Counted from the stretch's first letter, positions 1-8,551 are shown. The stretch: DNA of 64,000 nucleotides from Lachnospiraceae bacterium (GCA_015056735.1 SVFT01000005.1:1-64000); one strand, 5' to 3'. A program made the numbers and translations. Notes: generated by a model not told the origin, from the sequence alone.

Positions 1-20
1 ATCTTACTCTTTCTGGACAT
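1..20 (-). CDS. Start of IS3-type transposase OrfA (partial, off left edge)
   Basis: Only the first six codons are in the window, reading M-S-R-K-S-K. They follow a purine-rich GGGGG box 8 bases upstream of the ATG. That start is common among helix-turn-helix OrfA proteins of IS3-family elements, which bind the IS ends and are joined to the DDE transposase by frameshifting. The assignment rests on this short start and the IS-like end at 53-77, so it is tentative. Confidence 0.4.
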
Positions 21-77
21 AGAAATACCCCCAAGTAGGTTTTATATTTCAGTGTCCTACTTGAGGGTAGCATATCA
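1..77 (-). mobile_element. Left end of an IS3/IS150-like insertion sequence (partial)
   Basis: On the minus strand a 25-bp end beginning TG and finishing GGACA (plus positions 53-77) resembles the terminal repeats of IS150-group IS3 elements, which typically run TG, then CCC, then AA-AGT and GGACA. About 30 bases inside it lies a ribosome binding site (GGGGG) and the start of a protein that begins like many IS3-family OrfA proteins. An inverted repeat (29-40 with 56-67) overlaps the end. The element continues beyond the left edge, so its family and far end cannot be confirmed. The neighbouring amidohydrolase frame loses similarity just before this end, which fits insertion into that gene. Confidence 0.55.
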
Positions 78-279
78 CATCTAAAGCGACAGCCCCAATT
101 ATACCCGGCATGATAAAGCATCCGTCAAGATCCTTTACCTCAGCTTCATAGTCAGAAATTCCGGACTCTTCGCCAACGTAGATAAATTTCCCGTCCTTAA
201 CAGCAAGAGCGGTCGCATAGGGATTATTCCTGTCAGATGTAAAGATCTTTGCGTTTTTTATGACCAGATCCGCTTTCAT
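49..279 (-). pseudogene. Amidohydrolase N-terminal remnant, truncated by IS
   Basis: The first ~58 residues match the N-terminus of the intact YtcJ-like amidohydrolase at 10340-11995 closely (same IKNAKIFTSD, VKDGKF.YVG and FIMPGII blocks). Similarity stops exactly where the metal-binding HxH motif should begin; the remaining ~18 residues are unrelated and run into the IS end to a stop at 49. The start codon sits 4 bases after the NRPS-like gene's stop, with that gene's last codons supplying an AAGGG ribosome binding site, so the original gene was translationally coupled to it. It cannot be catalytic: it lacks the whole barrel. The missing C-terminal part may lie beyond the IS, outside the window. 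Confidence 0.8.
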
Positions 280-283
280 TCTT

Positions 284-3232
284 TCACCCTTTTAACTCGC
301 CCAGAAACTCCTTAACCGTCATGCTGCCAAAATCCGAATACCCTGCGATCCTCTTTGCGATCTTTCTCACCAGATATGCGTATTTTTCGATGGTATCCTT
401 TTTATAAAATCTGGCTGAATAATCCATTAAAAGGTAACCATCCTCCTTATCATCGATAACCTCTATATCTAATGAATTCTGGGCAGCCCTGTCTTTTTCA
501 GCTATCTCTATAAGCTCGGCGTTGTATTTTGAAGGGATGTTAAAATCGTAAATATTTTCCTGATACATGACACATACGGAATCATCTACCATCACTCTGG
601 AATATTCATATCTGAGATAAGGATATTTTGAATACTCAACCCCCTTTTTAATCTGTTCCCTGATATCTTCAATGGCATCTGTCATAAGAAGGTCACTGCT
701 TATATGCAAAGCAACGGGAAGATCGTGAAACAGCACTCCGACTATGTCCATATCCTCTCTGGTATTCCTTCCGTTATATACCCATGAGACCATCACATCC
801 CTGTCAGAACTTATGTAGGCAAGGGCAAACAGGCCTGCGGTTATATACAGGATATTTTTTCCAAGCCCCATACTCTCCTTTAAGGCTTCATATTCTTTTT
901 TACTGATATTGAGTTCAAGCTCAACAATATCCGCAGGATTGTCCGAAAGCTCAAAATCATGCTTAAGGGTCTTTGTCCAGTCTGTATTTCCGTATCTGGA
1001 CTCAAAATATCTCCTTGCTTCTGCCGATTTCTCTTCTTCCACCCGCTTTGATATGTAGCGGTAATAGTAATCCTTTTTTAAGGCCTCTCCCGCAAGAGCC
1101 TTTGTAATATCATTAGAAATAATGATTGAGGAATAGCCGTCAAAAATGATGTGATGAAAATCCAGAAAAAAGTAGCTGGCCTCCGGGGTTGAAAAGACCC
1201 TGCATCTGAAAAGCCGGTGTCCCAGCATTTCAAAGGGCTGAACCAGGTCATCCTTCATCTCCATAAGCTCTTCCTCTGAGACCTCTTCCACTTCGATATC
1301 TTTCATAAGCTCCGGAGCATAACGCTGCATGACATTCCCGTCCCCGTCTCTTTCCAATACGGTCATAAGAGCCGGATGATTTTTCATCACCTTATTAAGA
1401 GCAAGTGAAAGTTCGTAAACATCGATGTTTTCCACTCTCATTAAGGTGAAGATATTATACATGCAGTTTTTGGGAGAAATCTGCTGATAATTATATATTT
1501 CCTGCTGATCCCTGGTTATTCTGCATGGTATTTCCCTGCATTTCCTCTCCTCTTCATCAATATCACCGGATCCATATATTTCTTTTTTTCCATAGATCTC
1601 TGCTATGCGCTTGGGTGTTTTCCCGAGAATAACATCCTCTACGCTGAGCCCTTTGAGGTTCAGATCCACTATCAGCTTTAACAGTAGAAGAGAATCACCT
1701 CCCAGTCGGAAAAAGTCATCGTTTATGCCGATCCTTGGAATGGAGAGGATCTTCTGCATGGAATCGCAGATCGCTTTTTCAATGTCATTTGTTGGGGAAA
1801 CGTAATCAGTCAGGTAATCCACGGCAGAAGGTCGGGGAAGAGCCCTTCTGTCCAGCTTTCCGTTGGCGTTTTCCGGAAATCTGTCCAGCTTTATAAAAAA
1901 GGAAGGGATCATATAGTAAGGGATATGCTCCTTCAGCATTTTTTTTAGTCCGTTGATATCTATGTCTGTATCTCCGAGATGATATGCACAGAGATAGGAT
2001 CCGCTTTCTCCGGAAAAACTGCATACTGCTACACGGTCGATCCCCGTGACCTTTCTTATAACTGCCTCAACTTCTGTAGGTTCTACACGCTTACCGTTTA
2101 TGGAAACAGTATCCTTGATCCTTCCGATGAGATAATAATTTCCATCCGGCCCCTTTCTGGCCAGGTCTCCGCTATGATAAATTCCGTCTATGAAGGTCGC
2201 GGAATTTTCATCCGGCAGATTAATGTATCCCCTCGTATATGGCATCTCACAGCAAAACTCCCCCTCCTCTCCGGGGCCCACCTCATTACCATTTTCATCC
2301 AGGATAAAGACTTTTATATTTGATACAGGAGTACCTATTGGTGCGATCTCATAAGGCTTGTCAAGGAGCGCAAATGTAACTGTCGAAGCTGTCTCGGAAC
2401 TGGCGTAGCCGTTCAGCACACGGATATCCTCAGGATCCCGCCATATCCCGTTGGCTGGTTCGGAGCAGGTATACACACTTCTTAAATATGGTCCGAAATC
2501 GCTTATGGAGCGGAAAAGAGACGGCGAAAAATAAGCACTGCTAACCCTGTGTTCAATGAAAAACTGTCTGAGCTGATTTGGATCCTTTCGAACATTGTCC
2601 GGTATTACCATGACTTTTAATCCATTGACAAGCATAAAAGGCACGATCATTACCGCCGGAACAAAGTTTAAGGGAAAGAACAGCGGGAACACATCATCCC
2701 CGCGAAAAACCGGCTCGCCATCCCAATGGGTTGTAAGGTAACAAAAAGCTATTTTTCCGTACTCATGAAGAACGCCCTTGGGATTTCCTGTGGTTCCCGA
2801 TGTGTATACGGCAAAAGCCGCAGCATTACGGTCAAGGGGTTCATGACCGTAAAGAGGATCTGTTTTCAGGATGATCTCCCAGGCCCCTTGATCTATCACC
2901 ATTTTGCAGTTGCTGTCTTTCCTTATAAAGTCAACTCTTTCCTTCGGATAATCATCCTCAAGTATGACTGCGGCAGCACCGGCCTTCCATACCCCGAAAA
3001 GACAGGTGATCACAGCACAGCCTCTGGGAAGGAAAATATTTACCATATCTTCCTTACCGATGCCTCGTTCCTTCAAAAAGCGATATACCTTTGACGAGAT
3101 TTCATCCACCTGCCGGACAGTTAGATCCGTTTCCTTTGGTCCCTGGCTTAATATAACCCTATCCGGATCACTTTTTTTCAGCCTGTCAAATTCATCGAAA
3201 ACATTTAACGTATCAAAATAATCAGTATTCAT
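284..3232 (-). CDS. Stand-alone NRPS-like enzyme, A-T-C (adenylation, carrier, condensation)
   Basis: A 982-residue enzyme expected to activate a carboxylic acid as its AMP ester, load it on its own carrier domain and condense it with an acceptor. The adenylation domain spans ~1-466: A3 YTSGTTGNPKG at 143-153, A5 NGYASSET at 274-281, A7/A8 YHSGDL...GRIKD at 352-374, A10 NGKLDRRAL at 458-466. The carrier domain is at ~475-550 with the phosphopantetheine serine S514 in LGGDSL. The condensation domain is ~565-982 with an intact HHxxxDG at 693-699. There is no thioesterase or reductase. By rough alignment the residue at the place of the alpha-amino-binding Asp (GrsA D235) is V191, so a non-alpha-amino acid substrate is possible. 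The start is set by GGAG eight bases upstream. It has its own promoter at 3331-3358 and is followed by an amidohydrolase start. Confidence 0.9.
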   Translation of the reverse strand: MNTDYFDTLNVFDEFDRLKKSDPDRVILSQGPKETDLTVRQVDEISSKVYRFLKERGIGKEDMVNIFLPRGCAVITCLFGVWKAGAAAVILEDDYPKERVDFIRKDSNCKMVIDQGAWEIILKTDPLYGHEPLDRNAAAFAVYTSGTTGNPKGVLHEYGKIAFCYLTTHWDGEPVFRGDDVFPLFFPLNFVPAVMIVPFMLVNGLKVMVIPDNVRKDPNQLRQFFIEHRVSSAYFSPSLFRSISDFGPYLRSVYTCSEPANGIWRDPEDIRVLNGYASSETASTVTFALLDKPYEIAPIGTPVSNIKVFILDENGNEVGPGEEGEFCCEMPYTRGYINLPDENSATFIDGIYHSGDLARKGPDGNYYLIGRIKDTVSINGKRVEPTEVEAVIRKVTGIDRVAVCSFSGESGSYLCAYHLGDTDIDINGLKKMLKEHIPYYMIPSFFIKLDRFPENANGKLDRRALPRPSAVDYLTDYVSPTNDIEKAICDSMQKILSIPRIGINDDFFRLGGDSLLLLKLIVDLNLKGLSVEDVILGKTPKRIAEIYGKKEIYGSGDIDEEERKCREIPCRITRDQQEIYNYQQISPKNCMYNIFTLMRVENIDVYELSLALNKVMKNHPALMTVLERDGDGNVMQRYAPELMKDIEVEEVSEEELMEMKDDLVQPFEMLGHRLFRCRVFSTPEASYFFLDFHHIIFDGYSSIIISNDITKALAGEALKKDYYYRYISKRVEEEKSAEARRYFESRYGNTDWTKTLKHDFELSDNPADIVELELNISKKEYEALKESMGLGKNILYITAGLFALAYISSDRDVMVSWVYNGRNTREDMDIVGVLFHDLPVALHISSDLLMTDAIEDIREQIKKGVEYSKYPYLRYEYSRVMVDDSVCVMYQENIYDFNIPSKYNAELIEIAEKDRAAQNSLDIEVIDDKEDGYLLMDYSARFYKKDTIEKYAYLVRKIAKRIAGYSDFGSMTVKEFLGELKG

Positions 3233-3330
3233 CTTTTACTCCGCTTCCTCACCCTGATCATGAATCATACAAATACTGTATACATCTTTTTATCAAATAT
3301 TCAGCTTTTTATTTTTCAATTTTAACATAT

Positions 3331-3358
3331 ATTATCGTTAAAAGCATCGTATTGACAA
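3331..3358 (-). promoter_or_regulatory. Sigma-A-type promoter of the NRPS-like gene
   Basis: On the minus strand TTGTCA, 16 bases, then GATAAT, in a very AT-rich stretch about 100 bases before the NRPS-like start. Its -35 box overlaps the -35 box of the divergent promoter on the plus strand, so the two probably compete for polymerase or share a regulator. Confidence 0.55.
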
Positions 3359-3380
3359 GAAATTTGCATTATACTAAAAT
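3352..3380 (+). promoter_or_regulatory. Strong sigma-A-type promoter facing the MATE remnant
   Basis: A perfect TTGACA (3352-3357), a 17-base spacer and TAAAAT (3375-3380). It points at the truncated MATE gene, but a terminator-like hairpin begins only 13 bases past the -10 box. Confidence 0.6.
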
Positions 3381-3392
3381 TTCAGATGTATG

Positions 3393-3415
3393 TCCGGGCA
3401 AGCCCGGATTTTATT
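3393..3415 (+). terminator. Terminator-like hairpin just downstream of the plus promoter
   Basis: A GC-rich 7-bp stem (TCCGGGC with GCCCGGA) with a 2-base centre is followed by TTTTATT. It would end a transcript from the 3352 promoter after about 20-30 bases. It is either a leftover from the deletion that removed the 5' part of the MATE gene or an attenuator. Confidence 0.5.
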
Positions 3416-3459
3416 GTACATTTATCTATTTCGTGCAGGTAATCAAAATTCTTGACGAG

Positions 3460-4662
3460 ATGGTCTCTTCCGAAGGTGATGATATGCTATCATATGCCGG
3501 ATATCTCGCTTCCTTTTTTGTTAATGTGGGTGGATCGATCGTCCTGTCAAATATTATGGGAATGGGAGGCCTTGCCCTTGGCACCTTTTTCAGTTATATC
3601 TTCTATCTCCTGGTTGTTTCCATTCACTTTCTTAAAAAAAGCAATACATACAGGATCCGTTTGTGGTTTTCATTCCGGGATCTTTTCAAATTCGCAAAAT
3701 ATTCGCTTAAATCCAATACCTCAGGTCTTTGTATGTCAGTAGTATCTGCGGCTTTTACAAAAGCAATACTAATTTTCTGGGGAAGCAGTTACCTGATCGC
3801 CAATACGGTACTTTGTGCCATGCTGGAAATTTACCAGATGATCAAAGGTCCTTCTGAGGCGGGCGAGTATCTGTTTGCCACATATTACGGCGAAAAAAAC
3901 AGTGAAGGCGTAAAGACCCTTTTTGATGAAGCCCTGACCGTCTGTCTTTTTATCGGTATAGCCTTTTCTCTTATTTTAATGTTACTGCCTAATTTAGTAC
4001 TGCTGCTTTACGGAATAGAAGACAGTCCTTTAAGCGGACAACTGATTAAATGTATAAGATACTGTTCTATAGCTCTTATCGCCGCTTCTGTAGCCGGGTT
4101 CTTAGGGGACTACTATGGTGATACGGAAAAACCGCTGTGGTCATGTATGATGGTTGTATTCCGCACAGCTCTTTTTCCGATCCTGTTCTGTGTGACTTTC
4201 TGCCTGGACGGCGGTATAGTTGGCATGGGTATAGGAATGTTACTTGCACAGATCTCTTCCGTTGCGATTTTCTTTGGTTTCGTCTTTATCATTAAGGGTG
4301 GCGAAAGCATTCCATATATGTTGGATGACCCGGATTTTGAAAAAGTAAAAATGAATTTCTTTGAATATTCTTCCACAGAATATGAACGGATATTAAACTG
4401 GATAAGTAATAATCTTAAGGATCAGGGAATAGAAGAAAATAAAATTGAAGATGTTAAGGATATTGCCCTTTCAGTTTTTAAGAGAACAGAAGAAAAAGCC
4501 GGAAAAAACAAAGTATATGGTGAATGTGTACTCCGTTTCATCGGAGATCCTGAGATAATAATAAAGGACAACGGAGAACTTGATAAACCTGATATTACTG
4601 ATGACCGTCACAGTTATAATGTTCTTATGTCCTGTAACAACAATAAGATCTGTATTTCCTGA
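3460..4662 (+). pseudogene. MATE efflux transporter / ATPase-domain fusion, 5'-truncated
   Basis: The frame (open from 3352, first ATG at 3460) encodes membrane helices followed by a C-terminal histidine-kinase-like ATPase domain (IIIKDNG box near the end). It parallels the intact 596-residue protein at 19750-21540, but alignment starts only around residue 175 of that protein (VN..GSIV and G.GGLALG blocks), so the first four or five helices are gone. The C-terminus ends at the same point as in the intact paralogue, so the 3' end looks natural. No ribosome binding site precedes 3460. It lies divergent to the NRPS-like gene, where an exporter would make sense. A functional short form cannot be excluded but is unlikely. 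Confidence 0.75.
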
Positions 4663-4943
4663 GGGTACCCGGCGAAAAAGATCTGAGGATTCAATTCTAC
4701 AAATCCTATAACCCTACGGATCCCGAATCAGCGGAGCAATTGTTTGACAGGATCACTTCATCGACGGGTTCCGTTCCCATGCTAAACTCGCACGGACAGG
4801 AGTGCATACTTGCCTTTACACCGGTGGATGCCACCTCCGGATGAACCATGCTGGCAGTTATTGAATCCATAGAAGAATTAGAAAAGTCCATAGCATCTGG
4901 TAACAATGCACGCTCATTATTAGCAGACGCTTTGAGTGAATGA
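4647..4943 (+). pseudogene. Unrecognised C-terminal gene remnant with an in-frame stop
   Basis: In the frame starting at 4647 there are ~65 codons with ordinary amino-acid composition, a TGA at 4842-4844, then ~32 more codons in the same frame ending at 4943. The second part starts with an ATG at 4848 and contains an acidic helix-like stretch (VIESIEELEKSIA). No start codon or ribosome binding site opens the frame, and it overlaps the end of the MATE remnant. I do not recognise the family. It is best read as the decayed tail of a gene lost in the same rearrangement. Confidence 0.4.
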
Positions 4944-4954
4944 TAAGCATTATC

Positions 4955-4986
4955 AAAGCCACCTCTCTTCACAGATTGGTGGCTTT
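4955..4986. terminator. Perfect 9-bp hairpin, possible terminator
   Basis: AAAGCCACC and GGTGGCTTT pair perfectly around a 14-base loop. It sits where the minus-strand amidohydrolase array ends and the plus-strand remnants end, so it could stop both. Neither side carries a strong T-run, which lowers confidence. A small TGATA/TATCA inverted repeat lies beside it at 4941-4955. Confidence 0.45.
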
Positions 4987-5142
4987 TAGTAAATTCAAAG
5001 TCCTTTTCGGCGTGTTGTAGCTGAAACCCTCCTGCTCCGCGGTGAGCAGGTCGTTGTCGAACATCAGGAAGTCAGCGTCCTTGCCGGGCGTGATGGAACC
5101 CTTGCGCGCCTCGATGCCAAGCTGCTTAAGGCAGTGGTCATG
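4969..5142 (-). pseudogene. Amidohydrolase C-terminal remnant
   Basis: Residues matching KQLG.E..KGSI..GKDAD and DLLTAE..GFS reproduce the C-terminal end of the amidohydrolase at 10340-11995. The match begins within two codons of the stop of the preceding gene (5138) in a different frame, and its last residues depart from the expected end. It is therefore a scrap of a third amidohydrolase copy joined directly behind an intact one, most simply by recombination between tandem paralogues. Confidence 0.75.
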
Positions 5143-6811
5143 CAGAGTAAACCTTCTTTCCCTCAAAATAGGTAGCCTGCGCCTTGGCAGTGTGTATCTC
5201 ATCCGCCGGACAGGACAGCACATCCTTGTCAACGAGGAGGAAATCCGCATATTTGCCTTCTTTGATGCTGCCTCTTTCATCTTCAATGAACATCTGCTTT
5301 GCGCAGTTAATGGTCAGGGCTGTCAGGGCCTGCTCGCGGGTCAGGTGCTCATCGTACCACCAGGGATCTCCCTTCACCGTGGGGTGAACACAGGTGACCG
5401 CAATCTCCATAATGCCGAATGGGTCGTCGGGGCAGCCGGAAAGTGCAGGAAAATCAGAGTGTGATGAGACATTGATGCCGTAATCGAAATAAGTCTTCAT
5501 GGGATAGGATTTATCCTCCATGCCTTCGGGGACAAGAGGTTTCAAGAGATCAGCTGCTCCGGATGGCATATTATGCCAAAGCATGCCTGCGGTTGCATAG
5601 ATATTATGATCCGCCATACGCTGCCAGTCGGACTGATCAACATTACGCACATGTACGACAGTATTACGCATTTCATCTTTTCCGCCACTGACGAATGCGT
5701 TGACACATTGATTCACGGCCTTATTGCCCATTGTATGTATATGCATGGACAGACCATTTTCATTAGCCTTGCGCGTAATGTCCGTAGTCTCCTCTTCCGT
5801 CCAGTTGACGAGGCCCTGATGCCCGTCGGGATATAAAGGATCCACGAATCCCGTACCACCTTCAACCGTGCCGTCCATAAAGAGCTTGATCCAGTTCGTT
5901 AATACGTGATCGGTAGCGTATTTTCTGACGGCATCTGCTTCGGCAAGGGTCTTATCAACGTTCATCCAGCTTTCAATCTCGTAACTTAAGCCCAATATAA
6001 AGTTCATATCACCGGCCTCGTCCACCTGTCTCGCAGCCTGATAGAAATGGTCGTTATAGAAATATTGAGACCATCCGTCCATATACATCGTGTATCCCTC
6101 TGACAGCATCTGATCCTGGATCGTCTTTATAGTTGCTTTTGCAACATCTACCGAGAAAAGCCTGTCATTGTCAAGGAAGGAACGCACATAGGTTCCTGCC
6201 TGTTCCTTGAGGAAACCGGTGGGTGTACCATCGGGACCTATTTCTATCTCGCCTCCGCGGATCTCAGTCTTTAATACTGTGCCGTCTTCCTTCATGATCC
6301 CTGCGTTAACCAGGGCAATGGTGTTCACCAGTCCCTTATGGCCTTCCTCATCGGCAAAGTAGATTGGAATATCAGTGCTTATGGCGTCCAACTGCTGACG
6401 GGTGGGCATATTCTTAGAAAAGGTATGATAATTCCAGCCGAAACCGAATACAGTCTTTATCCCGTTGGCCTTTGCCTTCTCCACAGCGGCAGGAACAATC
6501 TCCTTAAGAAACTTATCCACATCGTCCTGTCCGCCAACGACCGTTCCGACCATAGGCATGGCATGACCCGTAAAATAATGTGCATGACCGTTGCCGCAGG
6601 AAGGCATCACAAGACCCTTGCCGGTATGATCGATAACTTCAGTCTTTCCTTCTTCAATAAATGCCCCGGCTCCCTTTCTGTCACCTGCATAGACATACCT
6701 GCCGTCCTTTACGGCAAATGCTTCCACTGTCTGATTCTCGGAAGTAAATATCTTGCCATAGACAACGAGATCCGCACTGTTTCCGCCTGAAGGCTTACCT
6801 GTTTCGTTCAT
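5138..6811 (-). CDS. YtcJ-like metal-dependent amidohydrolase
   Basis: A 557-residue amidohydrolase-superfamily enzyme (COG1574/YtcJ type), expected to hydrolyse an amide or related bond in a metal-centred TIM barrel. It has the N-terminal small beta domain (VYGKIFT, FAVKDGRYVYAGD), the metal-binding GHAH motif after VMPS, and the C-terminal return of the beta domain (GSIKEGKYADFLLVD). The frame is open to 6916, but ATG 6811 is chosen because AGGAGG lies 11 bases upstream and similarity begins there. No signal peptide is seen, so it is probably cytosolic. It is the last intact member of the esterase/amidohydrolase array; its substrate cannot be told from sequence. Confidence 0.85.
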   Translation of the reverse strand: MNETGKPSGGNSADLVVYGKIFTSENQTVEAFAVKDGRYVYAGDRKGAGAFIEEGKTEVIDHTGKGLVMPSCGNGHAHYFTGHAMPMVGTVVGGQDDVDKFLKEIVPAAVEKAKANGIKTVFGFGWNYHTFSKNMPTRQQLDAISTDIPIYFADEEGHKGLVNTIALVNAGIMKEDGTVLKTEIRGGEIEIGPDGTPTGFLKEQAGTYVRSFLDNDRLFSVDVAKATIKTIQDQMLSEGYTMYMDGWSQYFYNDHFYQAARQVDEAGDMNFILGLSYEIESWMNVDKTLAEADAVRKYATDHVLTNWIKLFMDGTVEGGTGFVDPLYPDGHQGLVNWTEEETTDITRKANENGLSMHIHTMGNKAVNQCVNAFVSGGKDEMRNTVVHVRNVDQSDWQRMADHNIYATAGMLWHNMPSGAADLLKPLVPEGMEDKSYPMKTYFDYGINVSSHSDFPALSGCPDDPFGIMEIAVTCVHPTVKGDPWWYDEHLTREQALTALTINCAKQMFIEDERGSIKEGKYADFLLVDKDVLSCPADEIHTAKAQATYFEGKKVYSA

Positions 6812-6842
6812 TTTATCCGTTTCCTCCTTTTTTTGTTTGCAG

Positions 6843-6867
6843 GGATGCGTGATTCGCTCCCGCATCC
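6843..6867. repeat. Intercistronic stem-loop, 7 bp
   Basis: GGATGCG pairs with CGCATCC. It lies in the 135-base leader of the amidohydrolase gene, directly before its A-rich ribosome binding region. With the hairpin at 6886-6913 it forms a tandem pair that could slow decay of, or partly terminate, the upstream message. Confidence 0.5.
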
Positions 6868-6885
6868 TAAGTATCTGTCTTAATA

Positions 6886-6913
6886 GGGCAGTCCGAAATC
6901 TTCCGCACTGCCC
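6886..6913. repeat. Intercistronic stem-loop, 7 bp
   Basis: GGGCAGT pairs with ACTGCCC about 33 bases after the stop of the carboxylesterase at 6947. On the minus strand the stem is followed by TATTAAG rather than a T-run, so it is a weak terminator at best. Confidence 0.5.
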
Positions 6914-6946
6914 CATAATATGTTTATTGACTTTCTTTACTTCTCT

Positions 6947-8551
6947 CTAACGGACGTAGTACCTGGTCATGAAGTAGGTTCTGTCCCAATCCACGATACT
7001 CATGGCGGACTCCTTCTCAGCACGGATGTCGAACTCGTCAAAGACCATCACGTACTTATCCGTAAGGTCATAAAGCGGCCATTCCTTAGCTTTGCCATCA
7101 GGCGAAATGTCAGCAGAAAGAGAGGGATTGCCGGTCTTAGCGAACTGCACCCACATTTTCCGCATCGTCCTGGAAAAAGTTTTGTCGAACTGTCTTCCAG
7201 TGACTAAGGTCTCCTCAGCATGGTTGAACAGCTCCGAGAGCTCTATCGCGTGCCCGCTCTTCATCATTGGAATGGAAGACTCTACCCTGAAATAGTAGAC
7301 GTATGTCTTTCCACCGCCCTTGACCTGGTTTTCTGCCGTTCTGATAAGCGGTGCGTTAAACCAGTACTGATCCATAAAATGACTGAGTTTATCATAATCC
7401 TCGCCCGGGAGGTCTTTTATATAGCTCTCAGCAAGCTTCCTCTCCTCCTCGGTGAACTGCGCGAACTTCTCGGCACGGCAGTTCTCCGCCCACGGCATGA
7501 AGTTCTCCGCGCCGAACCCGGCCACGAAGTAACTGCATTCGTCCTTCGTGCAGCCCTGCATGATGTCAAGATCCGCTGCCGCACCCTTCTCGTAGGCATC
7601 AAATACCTCTTTTGGAAGGAACTTGCCGTCACGCTCCGGTGTGGTGATCGGCATCGTAAGCACTTTCGACGCAGCCTGTACGATTTTGTCTACGTCAGTC
7701 TTCATGAGGTCGGCAACGGTTTTGCAGCCCAGCTCCTCCATCAGCGTATTCGTACACCAGATCGACTGTTCCGTTGACCTGCAGAACGCAGGCGAACCGC
7801 TCTGGGCGATGACGCGCCTGAAATACTTATGCGAGCCCTCCACCAAAGGCAGCAGGGATACGGATCCGCCTCCTGCGGACTGTCCAAAGATAGTCACGTT
7901 GTCAGGGTCGCCGCCGAATCCGGCAATATTCTCGTGTACCCACTTCAGCGCCGCCAGCTGATCCATGAGGCCAAGGTTCTGTGCATCCGGGTAATCCGCT
8001 CCGTCCGGCAGGTGGGAAAGACGAAGAAATCCTAGTGCGTTGAGCCGGTACTCGATTGAGACGAGGATGATGTCCGGGTTCTCCTGCACGAAGCTGGTAC
8101 CCTCCTCGCGGGGCTCGGGTGTGGCGCCGAGCTCATAAGCGCCGCCATGGATCCACACCATGACCGGTTTCTTCTGAGTCCCTTTCTCATCAGCTTTCCA
8201 GATATTCAGATACAGGCAGTCCTCACCCTGGGGGTAGAGGCCTCCCATCTGACCGGGACTTCCCACCTGGCAGGGAGCCTTTCCGAAGTAGTACGCCTCG
8301 TACACGCCGTCGTCCGGAGTGACATCCACCGGCGCCTTCCAGCGCAGGTTCCCGACCGGCTGCTTTCCCACAAAGGGTATACCCTTGTATGCAATGATAT
8401 TCCCCGTCTTCTTTCCGACAAAAGTGCCGTTGATACACTTGACTCCCAGCGAACGGTCATAATTCCCGTCTGTAATTTTTCTGTTCTCTCCGTACAGAGC
8501 ATGCATCTTCGCTGTCGCTTCTTCCAATCCCATCATTACCATTCCACTCAT
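6947..8551 (-). CDS. Type-B carboxylesterase (PnbA-like), third copy
   Basis: A 534-residue alpha/beta-hydrolase of the type-B carboxylesterase family, which cleaves carboxylic esters with a Ser-His-Glu triad. It shows the family landmarks: CINGTFVG near the start, EDCLYLNIW, VMVWIHGGAY (oxyanion region), and the nucleophile elbow FGQSAGGGSV. The start at 8551 has AAGGAG about 9 bases upstream. The first ~35 residues form an extension that is absent from the copy at 12022. No secretion signal is visible. It is separated from the upstream esterase by a strong hairpin and from the following amidohydrolase by two hairpins. The substrate is unknown. Confidence 0.9.
   Translation of the reverse strand: MSGMVMMGLEEATAKMHALYGENRKITDGNYDRSLGVKCINGTFVGKKTGNIIAYKGIPFVGKQPVGNLRWKAPVDVTPDDGVYEAYYFGKAPCQVGSPGQMGGLYPQGEDCLYLNIWKADEKGTQKKPVMVWIHGGAYELGATPEPREEGTSFVQENPDIILVSIEYRLNALGFLRLSHLPDGADYPDAQNLGLMDQLAALKWVHENIAGFGGDPDNVTIFGQSAGGGSVSLLPLVEGSHKYFRRVIAQSGSPAFCRSTEQSIWCTNTLMEELGCKTVADLMKTDVDKIVQAASKVLTMPITTPERDGKFLPKEVFDAYEKGAAADLDIMQGCTKDECSYFVAGFGAENFMPWAENCRAEKFAQFTEEERKLAESYIKDLPGEDYDKLSHFMDQYWFNAPLIRTAENQVKGGGKTYVYYFRVESSIPMMKSGHAIELSELFNHAEETLVTGRQFDKTFSRTMRKMWVQFAKTGNPSLSADISPDGKAKEWPLYDLTDKYVMVFDEFDIRAEKESAMSIVDWDRTYFMTRYYVR

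Noticed and set aside
284-1800. D-alanine ligase (DltA) or acyl-CoA synthetase reading of the adenylation protein
   Set aside because: The chain continues into a carrier domain with LGGDSL and a condensation domain with HHxxxDG, which those enzymes lack.
3352-3459. TTG 3352 as a true start of the MATE protein
   Set aside because: That codon is the promoter's -35 box, the next codons cross a terminator hairpin, and the residues do not match the family N-terminus.
4842-4844. Possible selenocysteine codon (in-frame TGA)
   Set aside because: No recognisable selenoprotein family, no clear insertion-element hairpin and no proper gene start; decay explains it better.
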